Assembly: GCA_949775045.1 (NCBI GenBank)
Contig: OX459103.1
Coordinates: 2,934,501-2,998,500, forward strand
DNA: 64,000 nucleotides
Reading direction: 5' to 3'
From: Metridium senile
Taxonomy: Eukaryota; Cnidaria; Anthozoa; Actiniaria; Metridiidae
Below the pieces are notes generated by a model. That model was given only the letters and a program-made list of their open reading frames with translations, had not been told where the DNA came from and ran no database searches. Position 1 is the stretch's first letter. Each line of letters opens with the position of its first letter. The position numbers and the translations under genes were made by a program. Positions 1 through 40,073 of the stretch are shown one piece after another.

Positions 1-75
1 ATTAGTAAGTATTTCCCATTTTTCTAAAATATTTTCCTTGTAAGAAAAATAAATTTATCCTACAATTCTTTTCAG

Positions 76-3000
76 CATCACCTCTGCCACCAATACCATC
101 TGAGAAAACACCCTCACCCAACCCCCCACAGCAACAAGTACTGAGATCATCACCCCCCTTGAAACCATTAAATGCAAAGTCTCGCTTTAGTCCAGAACCA
201 AGGAAACCAGAACAAGTGTCACCAAGAATGCCTGTCATACAGGTATGCTCATGCTATTTTTTATACCATCTCCATGATAATCAATATAAGCATGGTTTAT
301 GGCAAATCAACATCTCTCAATTGTTTTATAATTTGTTTTTTTTTATTCACATTTGTTCAGGATGAACCATTAGATGAAAGACCTTTGCCGGCACTGAACA
401 AAAGGTAAAGCAACATAAATTGAATCGAAAAATGGAAACCAATTTGCATAGCAGCTAGAGGACTATCTAGTCTATAATACAGTCATGCGAAGACTCTACA
501 AGGCAGTGTTTTTCACATATTATATATGAGAGGCTAGACAGTCGGAGAACAATTGTGGGTTACTATTTTCTGATACTTTGGTTTTATTGACCCCTTCAGT
601 GTGTGCAATGAAAAATTGAAATAATAATTAAAGAGCATTCAGCTGGGAGTTCTAGTCCAGGAAAAAATCATTTCTAAGAATCTATAATTATAGCATCACA
701 GACTCATCAGTTGTATTTGAATTACTAAACAAATGAAAATTTATATTTATAACAGTCAACCTGATGAAGACAATGATGAAGGTAATTTCACATACTCCTG
801 TATGATAAAATATTAATTGCATTATTAATTTAATAAATTGCACATAGATTTTCATTGTCTGTCCTGTTATTGATCATAGATGGTGTCAAAAAATGCGTAG
901 TAGATCACAAACATTTTTCTTTGTCTTAATTTGCACAAGTGTTGCATGACACGATGACGTAATCTATTGTCAATAGCCAAAAATGACGCCATTCCATGTG
1001 TCTGTCCTCTTATTGAACATAGCTCTCAGCCAATCAGATTGCGAGATTTCACACAAGTGTTGTAAAAAGTTAAATAAACTTATTATAATTATCATTATTA
1101 TTCATGCAAATGCAGACTGAATAAGTTAATGGTAAATATTTGTTTGAATTTTTTCAAATTTATTCTTGTTTGCTTATTTCAGATACAGAGAACAGCCCAA
1201 ATTCTTCAGGTAGGTTTGTGTGAAAAGCTATGCAATAAATCAAAAGCTATTACAGTAACTTTGATTGTCATCATGATTCCTTACAACATTTGCTAATGGT
1301 TGAATATTTTTGTTTTGAAGATGGACCAGAACCTTTGAAAGACAATGATGGACGTGTAGCGTCATCAGCAATAGGAGTGTTTGGAGAACATCTAGTATGA
1401 TTGATAATCATCATTTTCATCATTATCATCATCATCATAGTCATCATCATTATCATAGATATCATCATCATTAGATTTGATTTACGTTTTTAAGGGCACT
1501 TGAAAAGCCCTTGAATTTTAGAAAATCAGCAAAAACTCCTTAAAAACTCCTTAATTCTAGCTAAAATAGGGTAAAAATTCGAGTATTGCAAATTAAAGTT
1601 AAGTAAAAATTCTAGTATAATTATACATCATTTTCGTAAATTCGTAAATTTTCGTATATCAAAGTTGTCGCAAAAAGTGCTTAAAAATTACTTTGAAAAC
1701 TCCTTGAAAACTCCTTAGATTTTGTTTACTGACATCAGCATGAACCCTGTGTCATCATGATTATCATCCGATGATAGTCATCATAATCTTATTCATCATC
1801 ATAGTTATCATCATCATCATCATTATATAGTCATCGTCCTTATCATCCGATGATAGTCATCATAATCTTATTCATCATCATAGTTATCATCATCATCATT
1901 ATATAGTCATCATCCTTATCATCCGATGATAGTCATCATAATCTTATTCATCATCATAGTTATCATCATCATCATTATATAGTCATCATCCTTATCATCC
2001 GATGATAGTCATCATAATCTTATTCATCATCATAAGTATCATCATCATCATTATATAGTCATCATCCTTATCATCCGATGATAGTCATCATAATCTTATT
2101 CATCATCATAAGTATCATCATCATCATTATATAGTCATCCTTATCATCCGATGATAGTCATCAACATCATAATCATAGTTATGATCATCATCATAGTCAT
2201 CATCCATCAGTCATCATCATCATAGTCATCATGATCATAGTCTTTATCATCATGATTGTCATACTTTTTATCATAGGCATGATCATGTTATTGTCATATT
2301 TATCATTTTTTTCCCCGTTCTAAACCAGGTCCAGTGTTCTTTTTCAAAACAATGGAAATTCCGCCAAGAAGCCATGGATGAGCTGAATAAAGAACTGACG
2401 TCATCATCACCAGAGCTGTCACATGACCAAGATCCTAGGTCTGTTTCCAGGGCAACAATGTTTCTTGTCAAGAAAGGAATCAAGGAGAAAGTTCATTCTG
2501 TAAGTCAAGAAGTAGATTGGGTGGTGATGATGATGATGGAGACAATATGATGCTGCTCAAGTTGTGATGATGAATATGACAAATTTTATGTTGCGGATGA
2601 TTATTGTGTTGAAGATTCTGATGGATATATGTTGGTTAAGATGATGATAAATTTAATTTGATATTGATTATGGTGGTGGAGATGATAATAATATTGTTAT
2701 TCATTTTTCTTTCAGGTTTTTATGTCCTGTTTGATTGTACTTAGATCACTGCTACTTACTTACATTCCTAAACACAAGTAAGATATATTGCTCTACACTT
2801 ATATCATTATTGTTTTAATAGATATAATACAATACAGTATAACGTAGCTCAAGCTGCTGACACGCGTTGCATTTTCAGTATGTATCATGCCCAAGCCATG
2901 ATGCTGACAGCAAATGTCAATCAAATTGTTTGATCTCCTCTCTGCAACATTCTCCCTGAAAAAAAAAAATCTTACTTGCTAGAAAGTGCACAAAGTTTTA

Positions 3001-5215
3001 CTTTGTAATGCTATAATAATAATTATTATTGTCAGTTCTTCTTTTGCAGTTCTCTTAATTTTCTTTTAACATTCCTGTATATTTTACTTTATTTCAGGCT
3101 TGGTAAAGGAGAGACACACCAGGTTTTAGAAAAGGTTTGATTCTAATTTATTTATTGTTATTTTCTTAATATTATAGGTTATTTTTAAATGTTAAATGTA
3201 GTAATAATATTGCAATTTGCATTTATAGGTTGTTCCTGAACTTTTATTAAAGGCAGGAGAAACGGTAGGGTCAGTTTATGTTATTCAGAACTATGCCATG
3301 ACAGGTAATAATTGCATTTAGTGCCCATTGCAATACTGCAGTTTCTAGTTTTTTAATCTAGAGGATTTTAATATGGGGCTAAATGGAATTTAGGCAAGGT
3401 TAAACTTGAGGTGTGTATTGCTGCAATGTGTTTTGTGCTGCTGGGCTTGCTGTGGTGAACGTGGGCTGTTCAGCGGTTGCTTTATGATCATAGGGGCACC
3501 CCTATTTTATGCAGGGACTTACACACGAGGCTGTGTGTTTAGCAATCTGCTGCGATTGCTTGCTGCTTTGTTTTGTGCTTGAATAACTGTCTATAGTTTT
3601 GATATAATGTACTACCTGGTCTACCCGAATGTCTGTACACTCAACAGCAGAGACGCGGAATACGTTCCGCCAGCCGCGGAGAGAGCCGTAAAAAACGCGA
3701 CAAGGTCAGCGTTAACTTTGGCCGCTTCATCGATGGGCACTCGACCCGCGAATCAGGGTCTAGTTTTTTAATCTAGATGATTTTTATTTGATGTAGCGCA
3801 AAAAGCACAGTCAAGCAAGTTTCTAGAATAATGAATACAATAAATAAATTGCAGTAATCAATTCATCCATTCATTCATCCATTGGCATATATATCTATCC
3901 ATCTGCCCTTTCTTTCTTTCATCCATCCAGGCATTTAATTCTTCATTCTTTCAATCATCCATTTATTCATTCATTCAATTATTAATCATTTATTCTCTAT
4001 ATTTATTCATTTGTTTATTCATTTGTTATTCCAGACACACAGAAGTCGTGAAGCTGCTATAGACATGATTATAGAAATGGCCAAATATGATGATGCATTG
4101 GTAAGAGTATATTTAAGAGATGAATGACATGGGTGATGATGATTATCATAATGATCGTGAAGATGATGCTGATAATGATGGATATGACTGATGATGGTGG
4201 CGATGGTGGTGATTATGATGGTGATGGCGGTGATGATGGCGATGATGGTGATGATGGTGGTAGTGGTGATTATGATGGTGATAGCGTGATGATGGCGATG
4301 GTGGTGATGATGATGATGGTAATGAATTATGATGGTGATGGTAATAGTGGTGATGGCGATGGATATGACTGTCATGGTGATTGTGATTATGGTGATGATA
4401 ATGATGATGGTGATATATATGACTGCAGTGATGACAACAATGGTTCTTCATTGTGTTGATTAATTCTATTCTACTTATTTCCAGTTGCTTGGAATCATAC
4501 CAGATATAGTGACCCAGCCATTCAAGCCAAAACCACCTGTAAGTATTCAATTTGATATCTTAGAAACCCATAACTATTGTCATTATATCTTGAGAAACAA
4601 TCTTGGCAAAAACTAAGTGAGACAACTATAATTCACACACGTCACACACGTAATTTCATGTTCAATGTTGTTTTTTCCTTTAAAAAATATTGTTCATGCG
4701 CCCCTCCCCCTCCCCCAATATCAATGTTGAGTTTCCCTTTCGTTTCAGTCCAAAACAACATTGATAAGGGGGAGGGGAGGGGAGGGGGAAAATTGTGTTT
4801 GAATGTAGATTTTTGCAAATATGTACATGAAATGTAAAAGTGTCTCACTAGCTAGTTATTGCCAAGATTGAAGATGAGTCCAGGGAAAGAAAACATCATG
4901 ATTTAGATCCAAGTTTTGGATGAAAAAACAAGAATTTTTCATTTAAAACTTGGATCTAAATGATTTTTTCCTTCCTAGGACTCACCTTTCTCGTGATGTA
5001 CATAAAACTGTTGGATCGACAAGGTTATTGTTATATCTATTCACCTGTTCTTTATCTTTCTTCTTCAGCCACCATGGCGTCTTCTTAAAAGCAAACTTGA
5101 GATTATTGAGAAACTGCTTGAAGTTCTTGAATTGGACAAGCACAAATCAGGGTATGTGAACTTACTTGAAACATTGATATGATGATGATGGTAATGATGA
5201 TGATGGTGATGATTA

Positions 5216-5250
<35 letters not shown>

Positions 5251-5864
5251 GTGTTGATGATGGTGTTGATGATGGCGATGATGGTGATGATGATGATGAT
5301 GGTGATGATTATTTTGATGATGATGGTGATGTTGATGATGGTGGTGGTGGTAATAATGATGATGGTGATGATTATTTTGATGATGATGATGACCGTAATG
5401 GTGATGGTAATGATGATGATGGTAATGATGATGTTGATGATGCCAATAATGATTAAGGTGATGGTCATGATGATGGTTATGATATTGATGATGCCATTGA
5501 TGGTGATGATGATGATGGTGTCAATGATGAATGTAATGATAAATTATGGCAATGATGTTGATGGTAATGATGACAATGATGACAATGATGGTAATTATTA
5601 TCGGTGATGTTGTTGTTGATGAAGATGGTTGTATCGATATTGTGTCTCATTACACATTGTTATATTTCAGGTCTTTACATTCATCAGCGATAATGCAGGT
5701 AATGTATAGCTGTCAATCATAACCATTTCATCATTATCATCATATCAACATCATCAATATCATAATAAATATCACATCATGATATCATCATCATCAACAT
5801 CATTCTATCCAATATCATCACCAATCATCATTATCACTATTATCATGATTATCATCTTAATCAC

Positions 5865-5911
<47 letters not shown>

Positions 5912-5916
5912 CCACC

Positions 5917-5983
<67 letters not shown>

Positions 5984-8900
5984 CTATCATCATCACTATC
6001 ATCATCATCATAAATGTCATCATCCTAATCATTTGTAACCTGCTCTTCTATTAGTTCGCTGTGACAGCTCTGGATCACAGCAATGGAGACATCAGGGATG
6101 CTGCTGTTAATTTAATATTTATCATGTATAAAAAGGTACACATCTAGTTATTGCTATATATTTATTTATGGTATGGTATCTTGCCCTGGATTTAGCTGAG
6201 ACATGAATTAAAAAAGGGACACTAGTTATTGCTATATGTTATGGTATCTTGTCAGGACTGCATTGAGCTTAGACATGAACAAAAAAGGTACACATCTATT
6301 TCATATTGCTACATTATTTTATGGTACATGAATAAAAGAGAAAGCCTTGTCCAACTATGCACAAGTCTTCTTAGTTGTTTTCTAGGATATTTTAGCTGAA
6401 AAACAGTTCCTACTTTTGTGTTGCTTAAGAACTTTTACTGGCACAATTGAATTGAGAGAGAATATATGTTTTGAGTTTTGTTGTTAATTTCTTAAGATGT
6501 GTTTGCACTCTGTACAGGAGTTTAGACAGTTTTTATTTATTTTAAAGATTGGAGAACCTATCAAGTCTTACTTGCCAGATGATGGGCCAGCCACAAGGAA
6601 AAGTCCTTTATACAGATCAATATTTGATGGGTTTGACAGGATTGATGGCAAACCAACAGAGTCTGAGAGACGAGTAAGTACTGATCAACTAATTGAAAAG
6701 GTTTATTATGACAATGATAATGATGCTGGTGATGATGAAGATGATAATGATGATGGTGATTATCAATGATGATTGTGATTATGATGATTGTAGTGATGAT
6801 GATGATATTGACTATGATTTGTATATTTTCCCATATCTATCATAACTGTAATGATTCCTTCACTAGGCGCAAGCAAAACAAGACAGAAAACAGGTGGAGA
6901 AAACTAAACAAGCAGAGGTAACAGCCATACATAATATATGTCTCTTTAGTTATTGGTTAGGATCAATACCTAAAACTATACCTTTTCAATTTTATATATT
7001 ATTATAAAAACGTTGTAAATATTTCATGCAAGGTAAAAATAAACTATATTGTATTGTATTGTATTGTATGTCTATAATACAATACAATTCAATAGAGGGA
7101 ATTGATAGATTTTATCAAAGGCAGTAGCCCTTCTTTTTTTAATTTTTGGCTTTGGCAAGGGGAAAAAATAGCAACAAAAAAAACAGCAAAAGGGTAGCCT
7201 AGCTCCTTAGCAGACCAGAGGCCGATCCAGAAATTTGACAAGGGGGGTAAACTTTGATATCCTTTTGGCAGATAATGGCAGACACAAGAGTGCAAAGATC
7301 GAAATGTGCCTGCTTTTCTTTGCTAAAACAAAACTTTACTGCAAAAAAAGGGGGGTGCCTCTGCAGACGTCATTTGTGTTTGTCTCATATTCCTCCCCCA
7401 CTAAGTGGAATAAGAGACCGACACAAATGACATCTGCTAAGGAGACTAGCAAAAGGGAGAAAAACAAGAAAAATAATTTACACTAATAAAACAGGACCAC
7501 TTTTAGGAATCAATCAATCAATTTCATTCCACATCTTCAGTGAACATGTTACTTATTGAAGGTGTCATAATAACCAAGATAATAATCTAACTTGTAAATT
7601 TCTTCAGTGTATATCTATCTACCCATCTTTACTTTTTGGTGCATATGTGTCAAAAAGTTTATTTATTCCCATTTCGTTTATCATTAGATCGAGGCTTTAC
7701 AGGCTCAGCTACAAGCTCTCCGTGATATGGCTCAGGTATGAAAGCTAACATTTTGATTACAGCTGGATATTACAGAATTGCTTTTGAAACAGTTTTGTTT
7801 TTATATTTTGTAGGGTGGAGGTGGAGGTGGAGGTAATGCAGACATTAAAGGAACCAAACCAACCAAGAAAAAACAAGGTGAATTTACTGGTAACCATAAT
7901 AATGATGATGGTGATGATCAGGGTGATGATAAAATTGATAATACTAATAGTGACACTGATGCTGCTGCTGATGATGATGATAACGATGATGATAATGTTA
8001 ACACTGATGACTGTGGTGGAATAATAAAAAAGCGTAGATTTTGTATGACTATGAAAAGGTCACAACACAAACACAGTCAAGACATGGCAAGACACATCAA
8101 AATTCTAAAAACATCACAATCTTTGGAACCGCACATGACACTTAATTTTTCAGTCATATGAGATCAGCTTTAATAATGGAAATTAATTTGCGTGTTACAA
8201 AATGTTTCTCCCCTAAACCATCTACTGATGACATCATGTTTAGGGTGACCATGTGACATGCTAGAGTAATGAGGGGCAATATTGGGCCACCATACCTAAG
8301 AAATGTATGGTCGGTTGTGTGTCTCACTACATGCATATATTAAAACTAATAGTTTAAAGTTATTTATTTGTTTATTCATTATTCAAATACTAGTTCTTTT
8401 ATTTATTCATTCACTCTTTTATTTAGTCCTTATTGGGCCAGCATTTCTAAGAAATGTATATGTATGGTCGGTTGTGTGTCTCACCATATATATGCAATAA
8501 GCCATATAAAACTAATAGTTTAAAGATATTTATTTGTATATTCATTCAATCAAACAGTCATTCTTTTATTTATTCATTCATTCACTCTTATTCAGTCCTT
8601 GATTAATTTTATTAATTTTTCATTTATTTTTTATTTAATCATTCATTTATTCATCCCTTTTTCATATTTTCAGAAGAACCACCTGTGGATGTTGACAGGT
8701 AAACAAGTTGGACAAAACATCTAACAAACAAGTAGACAAACAAACAACTGCAAACAAACAAACAAGCAGACAAACAAACAACCGCAAACAAACAAACAAA
8801 CAAAATTACAACAAACAAACAACAAACAAGCTAACAAAAAAAAAAACAAGAAATAAGTGAAAAAAAATAGATAAGCATACAAGCAAAAGCAAAAATATTA

Positions 8901-10580
8901 ATGGACACAGAAAATGGTATTGCCCTATATATTGTGTTGACAGGAGTCTGATATTATTTTGTAGGATGTGTATTTTTTGTGGAGAGAAGAATGCAAGTTT
9001 CACAGAAGATGCACTGGATTTACATTACTGGAAGAACTGTCCGATGTTGAAGAGATGTGACCACTGCTCACAGGTATGGTGATTGATTTTTATCTTTCCT
9101 TCATCTCTCACCCAAGTTTGTTCATTCATTAATTCCTTTCTACCTTCCTTCCTTCCTTCCTTCCTTCCTTCCTTCCTTCCTTCCTTCCTTCCTTCTTTCC
9201 TACCTTCTTTTCTTCCTTCATTCCTCAACCTCTTACTCCTTCTTCCATCCCGTCCTTCCACCTTGCTTTAAGTTTCAAGGACTTTTCACAACTACAGGCA
9301 ATAATTAAAAACACTTGTAGTGAGGTTGCGTAAAAGAATATTTGTTAAATCACAGGTTGTTGAAGTGTCTGGTTTCAACGAACATCTACTATCTGAGTGT
9401 GATGCTAAGGATAAGTTTAGTCAATGTCCAAAATGTAAAGATGTGATGTTAACAGTGGATTTAGAAGAACACATCACTGAAAAGAAGTGCATTGGTACGT
9501 AATTCTCTAATTGATAGATTGGTCAACTGAATATTAAATAATTAACTCACTGACTGATCGATTGAATGAGGAACTGACCGACAGAGCAAGACCACACCAA
9601 TACAATAAAACTGACATAACCATTAGTTCACAAGTGGCAATGTCATCTTAAACTTATTTCTGCTCTCTTTGAATATCAGCTCCTAAAGGCAGCAAAGATG
9701 CCAAGCAATGTCCTTTATGCAGAATTGAAATAGGAGAAGCTGAAGAGGTATGTAAAATAGACTAGACAGAAACTACAAATGTTTGGTATTAAAGTGCATT
9801 TACAAACAAGGCAAACAAAAAACCTACTAGTAAATGGTGTTGATTAAATCAAGATGTTTTGCTTTTTATCTTTAGGCATGGTATAGCCATTTGATGGAAA
9901 ACTGTAAACCAAACAAACAACGTCTACAACAACAACAAGGTAGGGAAACAAAACATGATGATGATGATGATGGAGGTGATGCTGATGATGATTATAATAA
10001 TAATCAACTCTTTATTTAAAGAGGGTGACATGGAATAGTTAAAAACTAATAAACTAGTGGCCCTCTATCTAAAATTATAAAACACATATACATATAAAAC
10101 CTAGAATAAAATGATGATGGTTTGGTGTTGATGACAATGCATGGTAATGATGTGTTGATAATGCAGCTCTGATGATGGTTAGGTGGTGGTGATGACGATA
10201 ATCATATTGAATGTGATGGTTACTATGATTATCACCATGATGATGATGTGGTTAATGATCATGGTGTTGCATAATTGGTGATGACAATGCTGATGACAAT
10301 CATGATATTGATTATAATGGTGACGATTACATTTATCACAATGATGTTGGTAGTGGTTGATGTGTTACTGGTGATGGTAGTTGTCAGAATGGTTATGAAG
10401 ATAGCTATGGCATCAGTTGTCGATTCAATGATGATAATCATATAATTCATGTTTTTATCTCCCACAGCAAGCAAAGCTCCAAGCAGAGCAAGTGTCCGAA
10501 GTAATCGAGGACGAGGGGGTAAAGCCACGCCCTCAACAAGGGGTGCAGCCAGGGGACGCAAGGGAAATTTGCCTAGATGA
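76..10580 (+). CDS. CEP104: CEP104, centrosomal protein of 104 kDa, C-terminal part (5' end outside window)
   Basis: CEP104 sits at centriole distal ends and ciliary tips, binds tubulin through a TOG domain, and works with CP110/CEP97, CSPP1 and EB proteins (established knowledge). Twenty-four exons join in frame and give the last 586 residues: 76-242, 361-404, 756-781, 1183-1209, 1321-1394, 2329-2499, 2716-2777, 3098-3134, 3229-3264, 4035-4100, 4485-4538, 5069-5151, 5671-5698, 6055-6135, 6548-6673, 6867-6917, 7688-7735, 7814-7877, 8674-8698, 8965-9073, 9356-9494, 9680-9747, 9876-9939, 10468-10580. Identity rests on recalled similarity to human CEP104: SYLPDD, IFDGFDRIDG, EALQAQLQALRD, and the zinc-finger run starting MCIFCGEKNASFTEDALDLH. 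The first exon seen enters with two bases of a codon begun upstream, so the N-terminal beta-sandwich part lies before the window. The stop is TGA at 10578-10580. The C-terminus is basic and rich in Ser, Arg and Gly. Confidence 0.93.
1755..2165. repeat. intronic minisatellite, unit about 76-79 bp
   Basis: The block is marked by the motif CCGATGATAGTCATCATAA, repeated about five to six times at 76-79 bp spacing. It consists of ATC/ATT triplets with one shared non-repetitive core. It lies in a CEP104 intron just before the 2329 exon and shades into plain ATC repeats up to about 2290. Confidence 0.85.
3344..3777. mobile_element. possible insertion flanked by a 19-bp direct repeat
   Basis: TCTAGTTTTTTAATCTAGA occurs at 3344-3362 and again at 3759-3777, bounding about 396 bp. 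The inside is less AT-rich than its surroundings and matches nothing I recognise. A long direct repeat fits target-primed insertion of a LINE or SINE fragment. A simple tandem duplication of the flank is excluded because the interior is unrelated. It lies in the CEP104 intron between the 3229 and 4035 exons. Confidence 0.5.
4110..4440. repeat. GAT/GGT triplet repeat tract
   Basis: Imperfect GATGGTGATGATG repeat sequence fills the CEP104 intron between the 4035 and 4485 exons. Long open frames here (poly-His, poly-Met/Asp) are artefacts of the triplet repeat. Confidence 0.9.
5180..5610. repeat. GAT/GGT triplet repeat tract
   Basis: An imperfect GATGATGGT array, including several copies of a longer block containing GATTATTTTGATGATGATG. 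It is intronic in CEP104, between the 5069 and 5671 exons. Confidence 0.9.
5730..6030. repeat. ATC/ACC microsatellite
   Basis: A long nearly perfect (ATC)n run with an internal (CAC)n stretch at about 5910-5930. It ends only about 25 bp before the CEP104 exon at 6055, so it sits where the branch point and polypyrimidine tract should be. Confidence 0.9.
8720..8860. repeat. CAAA-type simple repeat
   Basis: Repeats of ACAAACAA and similar in the short CEP104 intron before the 8965 exon. Confidence 0.8.
8965..9939 (+). other. CEP104: CEP104 zinc-finger array exons
   Basis: Four exons (8965-9073, 9356-9494, 9680-9747, 9876-9939) encode a run of Cys/His fingers. The first is CIFC followed by LHYWKNC; then CDHC with HLLSEC, CPKC with HITEKKC, and CPLC with HLMENC. 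Pattern and order match the tandem zinc-finger domain near the human CEP104 C-terminus, which binds CEP97/CP110 and NEK1. Every Cys and His pair expected is present, so this part looks functional. Confidence 0.9.
9128..9240. repeat. TTCC microsatellite
   Basis: A run of about 13 perfect CCTT/TTCC tetranucleotides with degenerate flanks, intronic in CEP104 between two zinc-finger exons. Confidence 0.9.
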
Positions 10581-11930
10581 CAACACTGTTTCAAAGACTT
10601 ATCTAATAGACCATATCAGAAAATATCGTCTTCTAATTTCTCCTGACAATCTAGCCTCATGTCCATGTTGGAACAGACTGGTGCCTTCACATGAATGTGA
10701 GGCTTACGAGTTAAAAATAAGTTATTCAAAATGGTAGCCATATTTCTATTTTGTGTATGATCTGTCCACAAAAATCTGACAATGTTCCATAACTTGACTA
10801 TGGACACTTCATGTGTCACACGAAGAGTGGTCTGAACAAACCTCTAAATCATGCTTAGTATAAGTATGATCACTTGACAGTAACCCATTTGGTACCATTA
10901 AAGATCCATGGTCACTTACCAGCATACACCGTGCTAAACTGAATTTTGTTGACTATGAAATAGCACATTCAGATATTGATATATTTGACGATGTGAGTGA
11001 GTATTTACCCTCTTACTAAATCATTTAGCATTTTGTTTTCTTAGTTTTCTGTTAATATGCTAATATGGCAAATGTATTATCAGACTCAAATCAAAATAAA
11101 TAATGCAAAGCATGCTGGTAAGTGGCCGTGGGTCTTTAAACCAGGTGTCTTCTTAGCTTCCCCTGCATGCTTCCCTTTTTTCCTTTATTGACTGAGATTG
11201 GGATTCCTGTGGTATTCATGAGGGAAGGAAGACTGGGGATGACCAAAGAGGTTGACCGTCTCCCTTCTTAAATCAGAAAGGCTAAAAATTGAGTTACATG
11301 CCACAGAGGCTTGTGTCTTCGATTGTATAGTGGTTTTCATAAACCTGTCAAAATTATATAGTTTAATCTAATACTATTTAGTACTGTTTACAAATATTTG
11401 GTATTCTGTTGCATATATAGGAAAAAAATTATTTGTAAAACTAAAAAATATATAAGTTATTTAGCACTAGAGTGCAAACACACTAAATCCATGAAGTAAA
11501 ATCAAATTGCTACTGTGTAATAGTTGTTATTTAGTAACTGTTAGTCACAATCAAAGATAAGTTTGCTGTAATGAGTTAGAGTGGTTTTCATTAACCCGTG
11601 ATATTAAGTGTATTATTAGTTAAAGTGTAATAGTCTTTCCTTTTGTATTTGATGTTTCTGCTGGAGTGATACTGACTAAATAGTCACTAAATAGAAACTA
11701 TTAGTAAGTTAGTAACTATTTTGTTTTTATTTCATGGTTTGAGTGTTCTGTCTATTACACTGTAACACAGTAGTTTTCTATGGTCTTGTAGAATCATGGG
11801 TTGATGTGTCAGTTTCATGTTTTCTTCTTCTGAATGTTATGTACAAATGGTTCTTTTCTACTGCTAACTAATAAAACACAAAATAATTTTGTCCATGTGA
11901 TTCAATAGTTAGAGCCAAAGACTCCATTTC
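10581..11930. other. CEP104 3' flank and convergent spacer
   Basis: CEP104 and NUP188 face each other across about 2.3 kb. This part holds the presumed CEP104 3'UTR and then AT-rich sequence. Fragments resembling the AGAGTG/CCGTGAAA MITE family occur near 11470 and 11580. No open frame with protein-like composition was seen. Confidence 0.6.
11095..11100 (+). terminator. candidate CEP104 poly(A) signal
   Basis: An AATAAA hexamer lies about 515 nt after the CEP104 stop codon in AT-rich sequence. It is the first canonical signal I see downstream. Poly(A) signals also occur by chance in AT-rich DNA. Confidence 0.4.
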
Positions 11931-11933
11931 CTA

Positions 11934-12045
11934 TAGAGTGCAAATATACCCGTGAAATGGTTAGCTGGCAATTTAGTGCAATTTTATGCTTATTCTTTTG
12001 TAATAATAAGTACTATTTTTTCACGGATATATTATTTGCACTCTA
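11934..12045. mobile_element. short MITE of the TAGAGTG family
   Basis: Inverted ends read TAGAGTGCAAATATACCCGT at the left and their near-complement ending TTTGCACTCTA at the right. The element is about 112 bp and carries no coding sequence. Relatives occur at 29297, 61042 and more distantly 35031. The TA at each end suggests a Tc1/mariner-type insertion. Confidence 0.6.
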
Positions 12046-12419
12046 TCGGTAAAATAGAAAATACAATAGAATTAAATGTACTTTTAAGTATTTACTCCTG
12101 TATTTACTAATGTTTCACGAATATACTATTTCACATATCAAAGATATGTCTATTGTTCTGTTGCAATCTCAACCTGTTAAAAAAGAAAAAAAATCTAGTG
12201 CACTAATCAAAGTCTTTTGTTACTTCTCACCTACAATACCATATATGGTAATGGCATTGTTTTCGAGATTGCATACGGTATTTTTGATATGAATTGCAAT
12301 CTAATATAATGAAGCTATCCTCTAGAAAGTGTTTATGTAATTTAATATCGAAAACAATACATCTACAGTCACAACGATCACTGAAAGAGTTGTAGGAGTT
12401 TCCCATCGACAATCTTTAT

Positions 12420-12887
12420 AGAAATAGCTGTAATAGTCTACTCAATTTATAGCAGTAGTTTCTTGAAACTCATCCCTAATGACCAAAGCTTTGATAAAAA
12501 TGCCAGCTTTAAAGGAAGATTTCCTCATTGACAACAGCCATTGAAAACGTTGTAAAGAACTATTCCAGTAACAATGTTATAGAAAAAGCTGTAATAACTT
12601 ATCCATTTTCATCGCAGTAGTTTATTGAAATATATCGCTAATGACCAAAGCATTGATAGAGGATGACTTCCTCAGCGACAACAACCATTGAAAACGTTGT
12701 AAGGGACTATTCCAGTGACAACGTTTATAGAAATAGCTGTAATAATATTATTTATCCGTTTTCATCGCAGTAGTTTCTTGAAATACTTCGCTATGACTTA
12801 TCTAGAGGAAGACTTCCTCAGTGACAACAATCATTGAAAACGTTGTAAGGCAACTTTATAGAAAAAGCTGTAATAATTTATCCGTTT

Positions 12888-12910
<23 letters not shown>
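12420..12910 (-). repeat. tandem repeat spanning the NUP188 stop codon and 3'UTR
   Basis: A unit of about 128-161 bp is repeated three to four times. The motif GCAGTAGTTT (plus strand) starts near 12452, 12613, 12766 and 12894. The last copy is the true NUP188 C-terminus, since its minus-strand reading gives KKLLR and TGA. The units also share CTGTAATA and AAAACGTTGTAA blocks. The NUP188 3'UTR therefore appears to have grown by tandem duplication of the terminal coding end. A variant ATTAAA poly(A) signal (minus) lies at 12341-12346. Confidence 0.75.
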
Positions 12911-40039
<27,129 letters not shown>

Positions 40040-40073
40040 TGTAGCAGAAATATTCGAGATAAACTTGAAGATT

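Larger units (their letters stand above)
1321..6673 (+). other. CEP104: CEP104 TOG/HEAT-like exons
   Basis: Exons from 1321-1394 through 6548-6673 encode the helical TOG-like region. It opens with GVFGEHLVQCSFSKQWKFRQ, includes KHKLGKGETHQVLEKVVPELL, and ends at SYLPDDGPATRKSPLYRSIF. In human CEP104 the matching segment is the tubulin-binding TOG domain. The acceptor of the 6548 exon was chosen because it keeps the same spacing between MYKK and SYLPDD as the human protein. A closer AG upstream would add about ten residues. Exons are 28-171 nt, and the introns between them are mostly GAT/ATC repeat sequence. Confidence 0.82.

Noticed and set aside
3265..3304. Extension of the CEP104 exon at 3229 to a donor at 3304
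   Set aside because: The longer version puts the next exon out of frame and spoils the match KAGET-THRSREAA to the human protein.
4019..4550. Long poly-His, poly-Met and poly-Asp frames on both strands
   Set aside because: All frames are open in GAT/ATC triplet repeats. They lie in a CEP104 intron and lack any normal composition. The same applies at 5180-6030, 14490-14814, 25843-26254 and 32239-32520.
6497..6547. An earlier acceptor for the CEP104 exon at 6548 (TGTACAG near 6517)
   Set aside because: It would add about ten residues (EFRQFLFILK) and break the spacing conserved with human CEP104. The nearer TTTTAAAG fits better.
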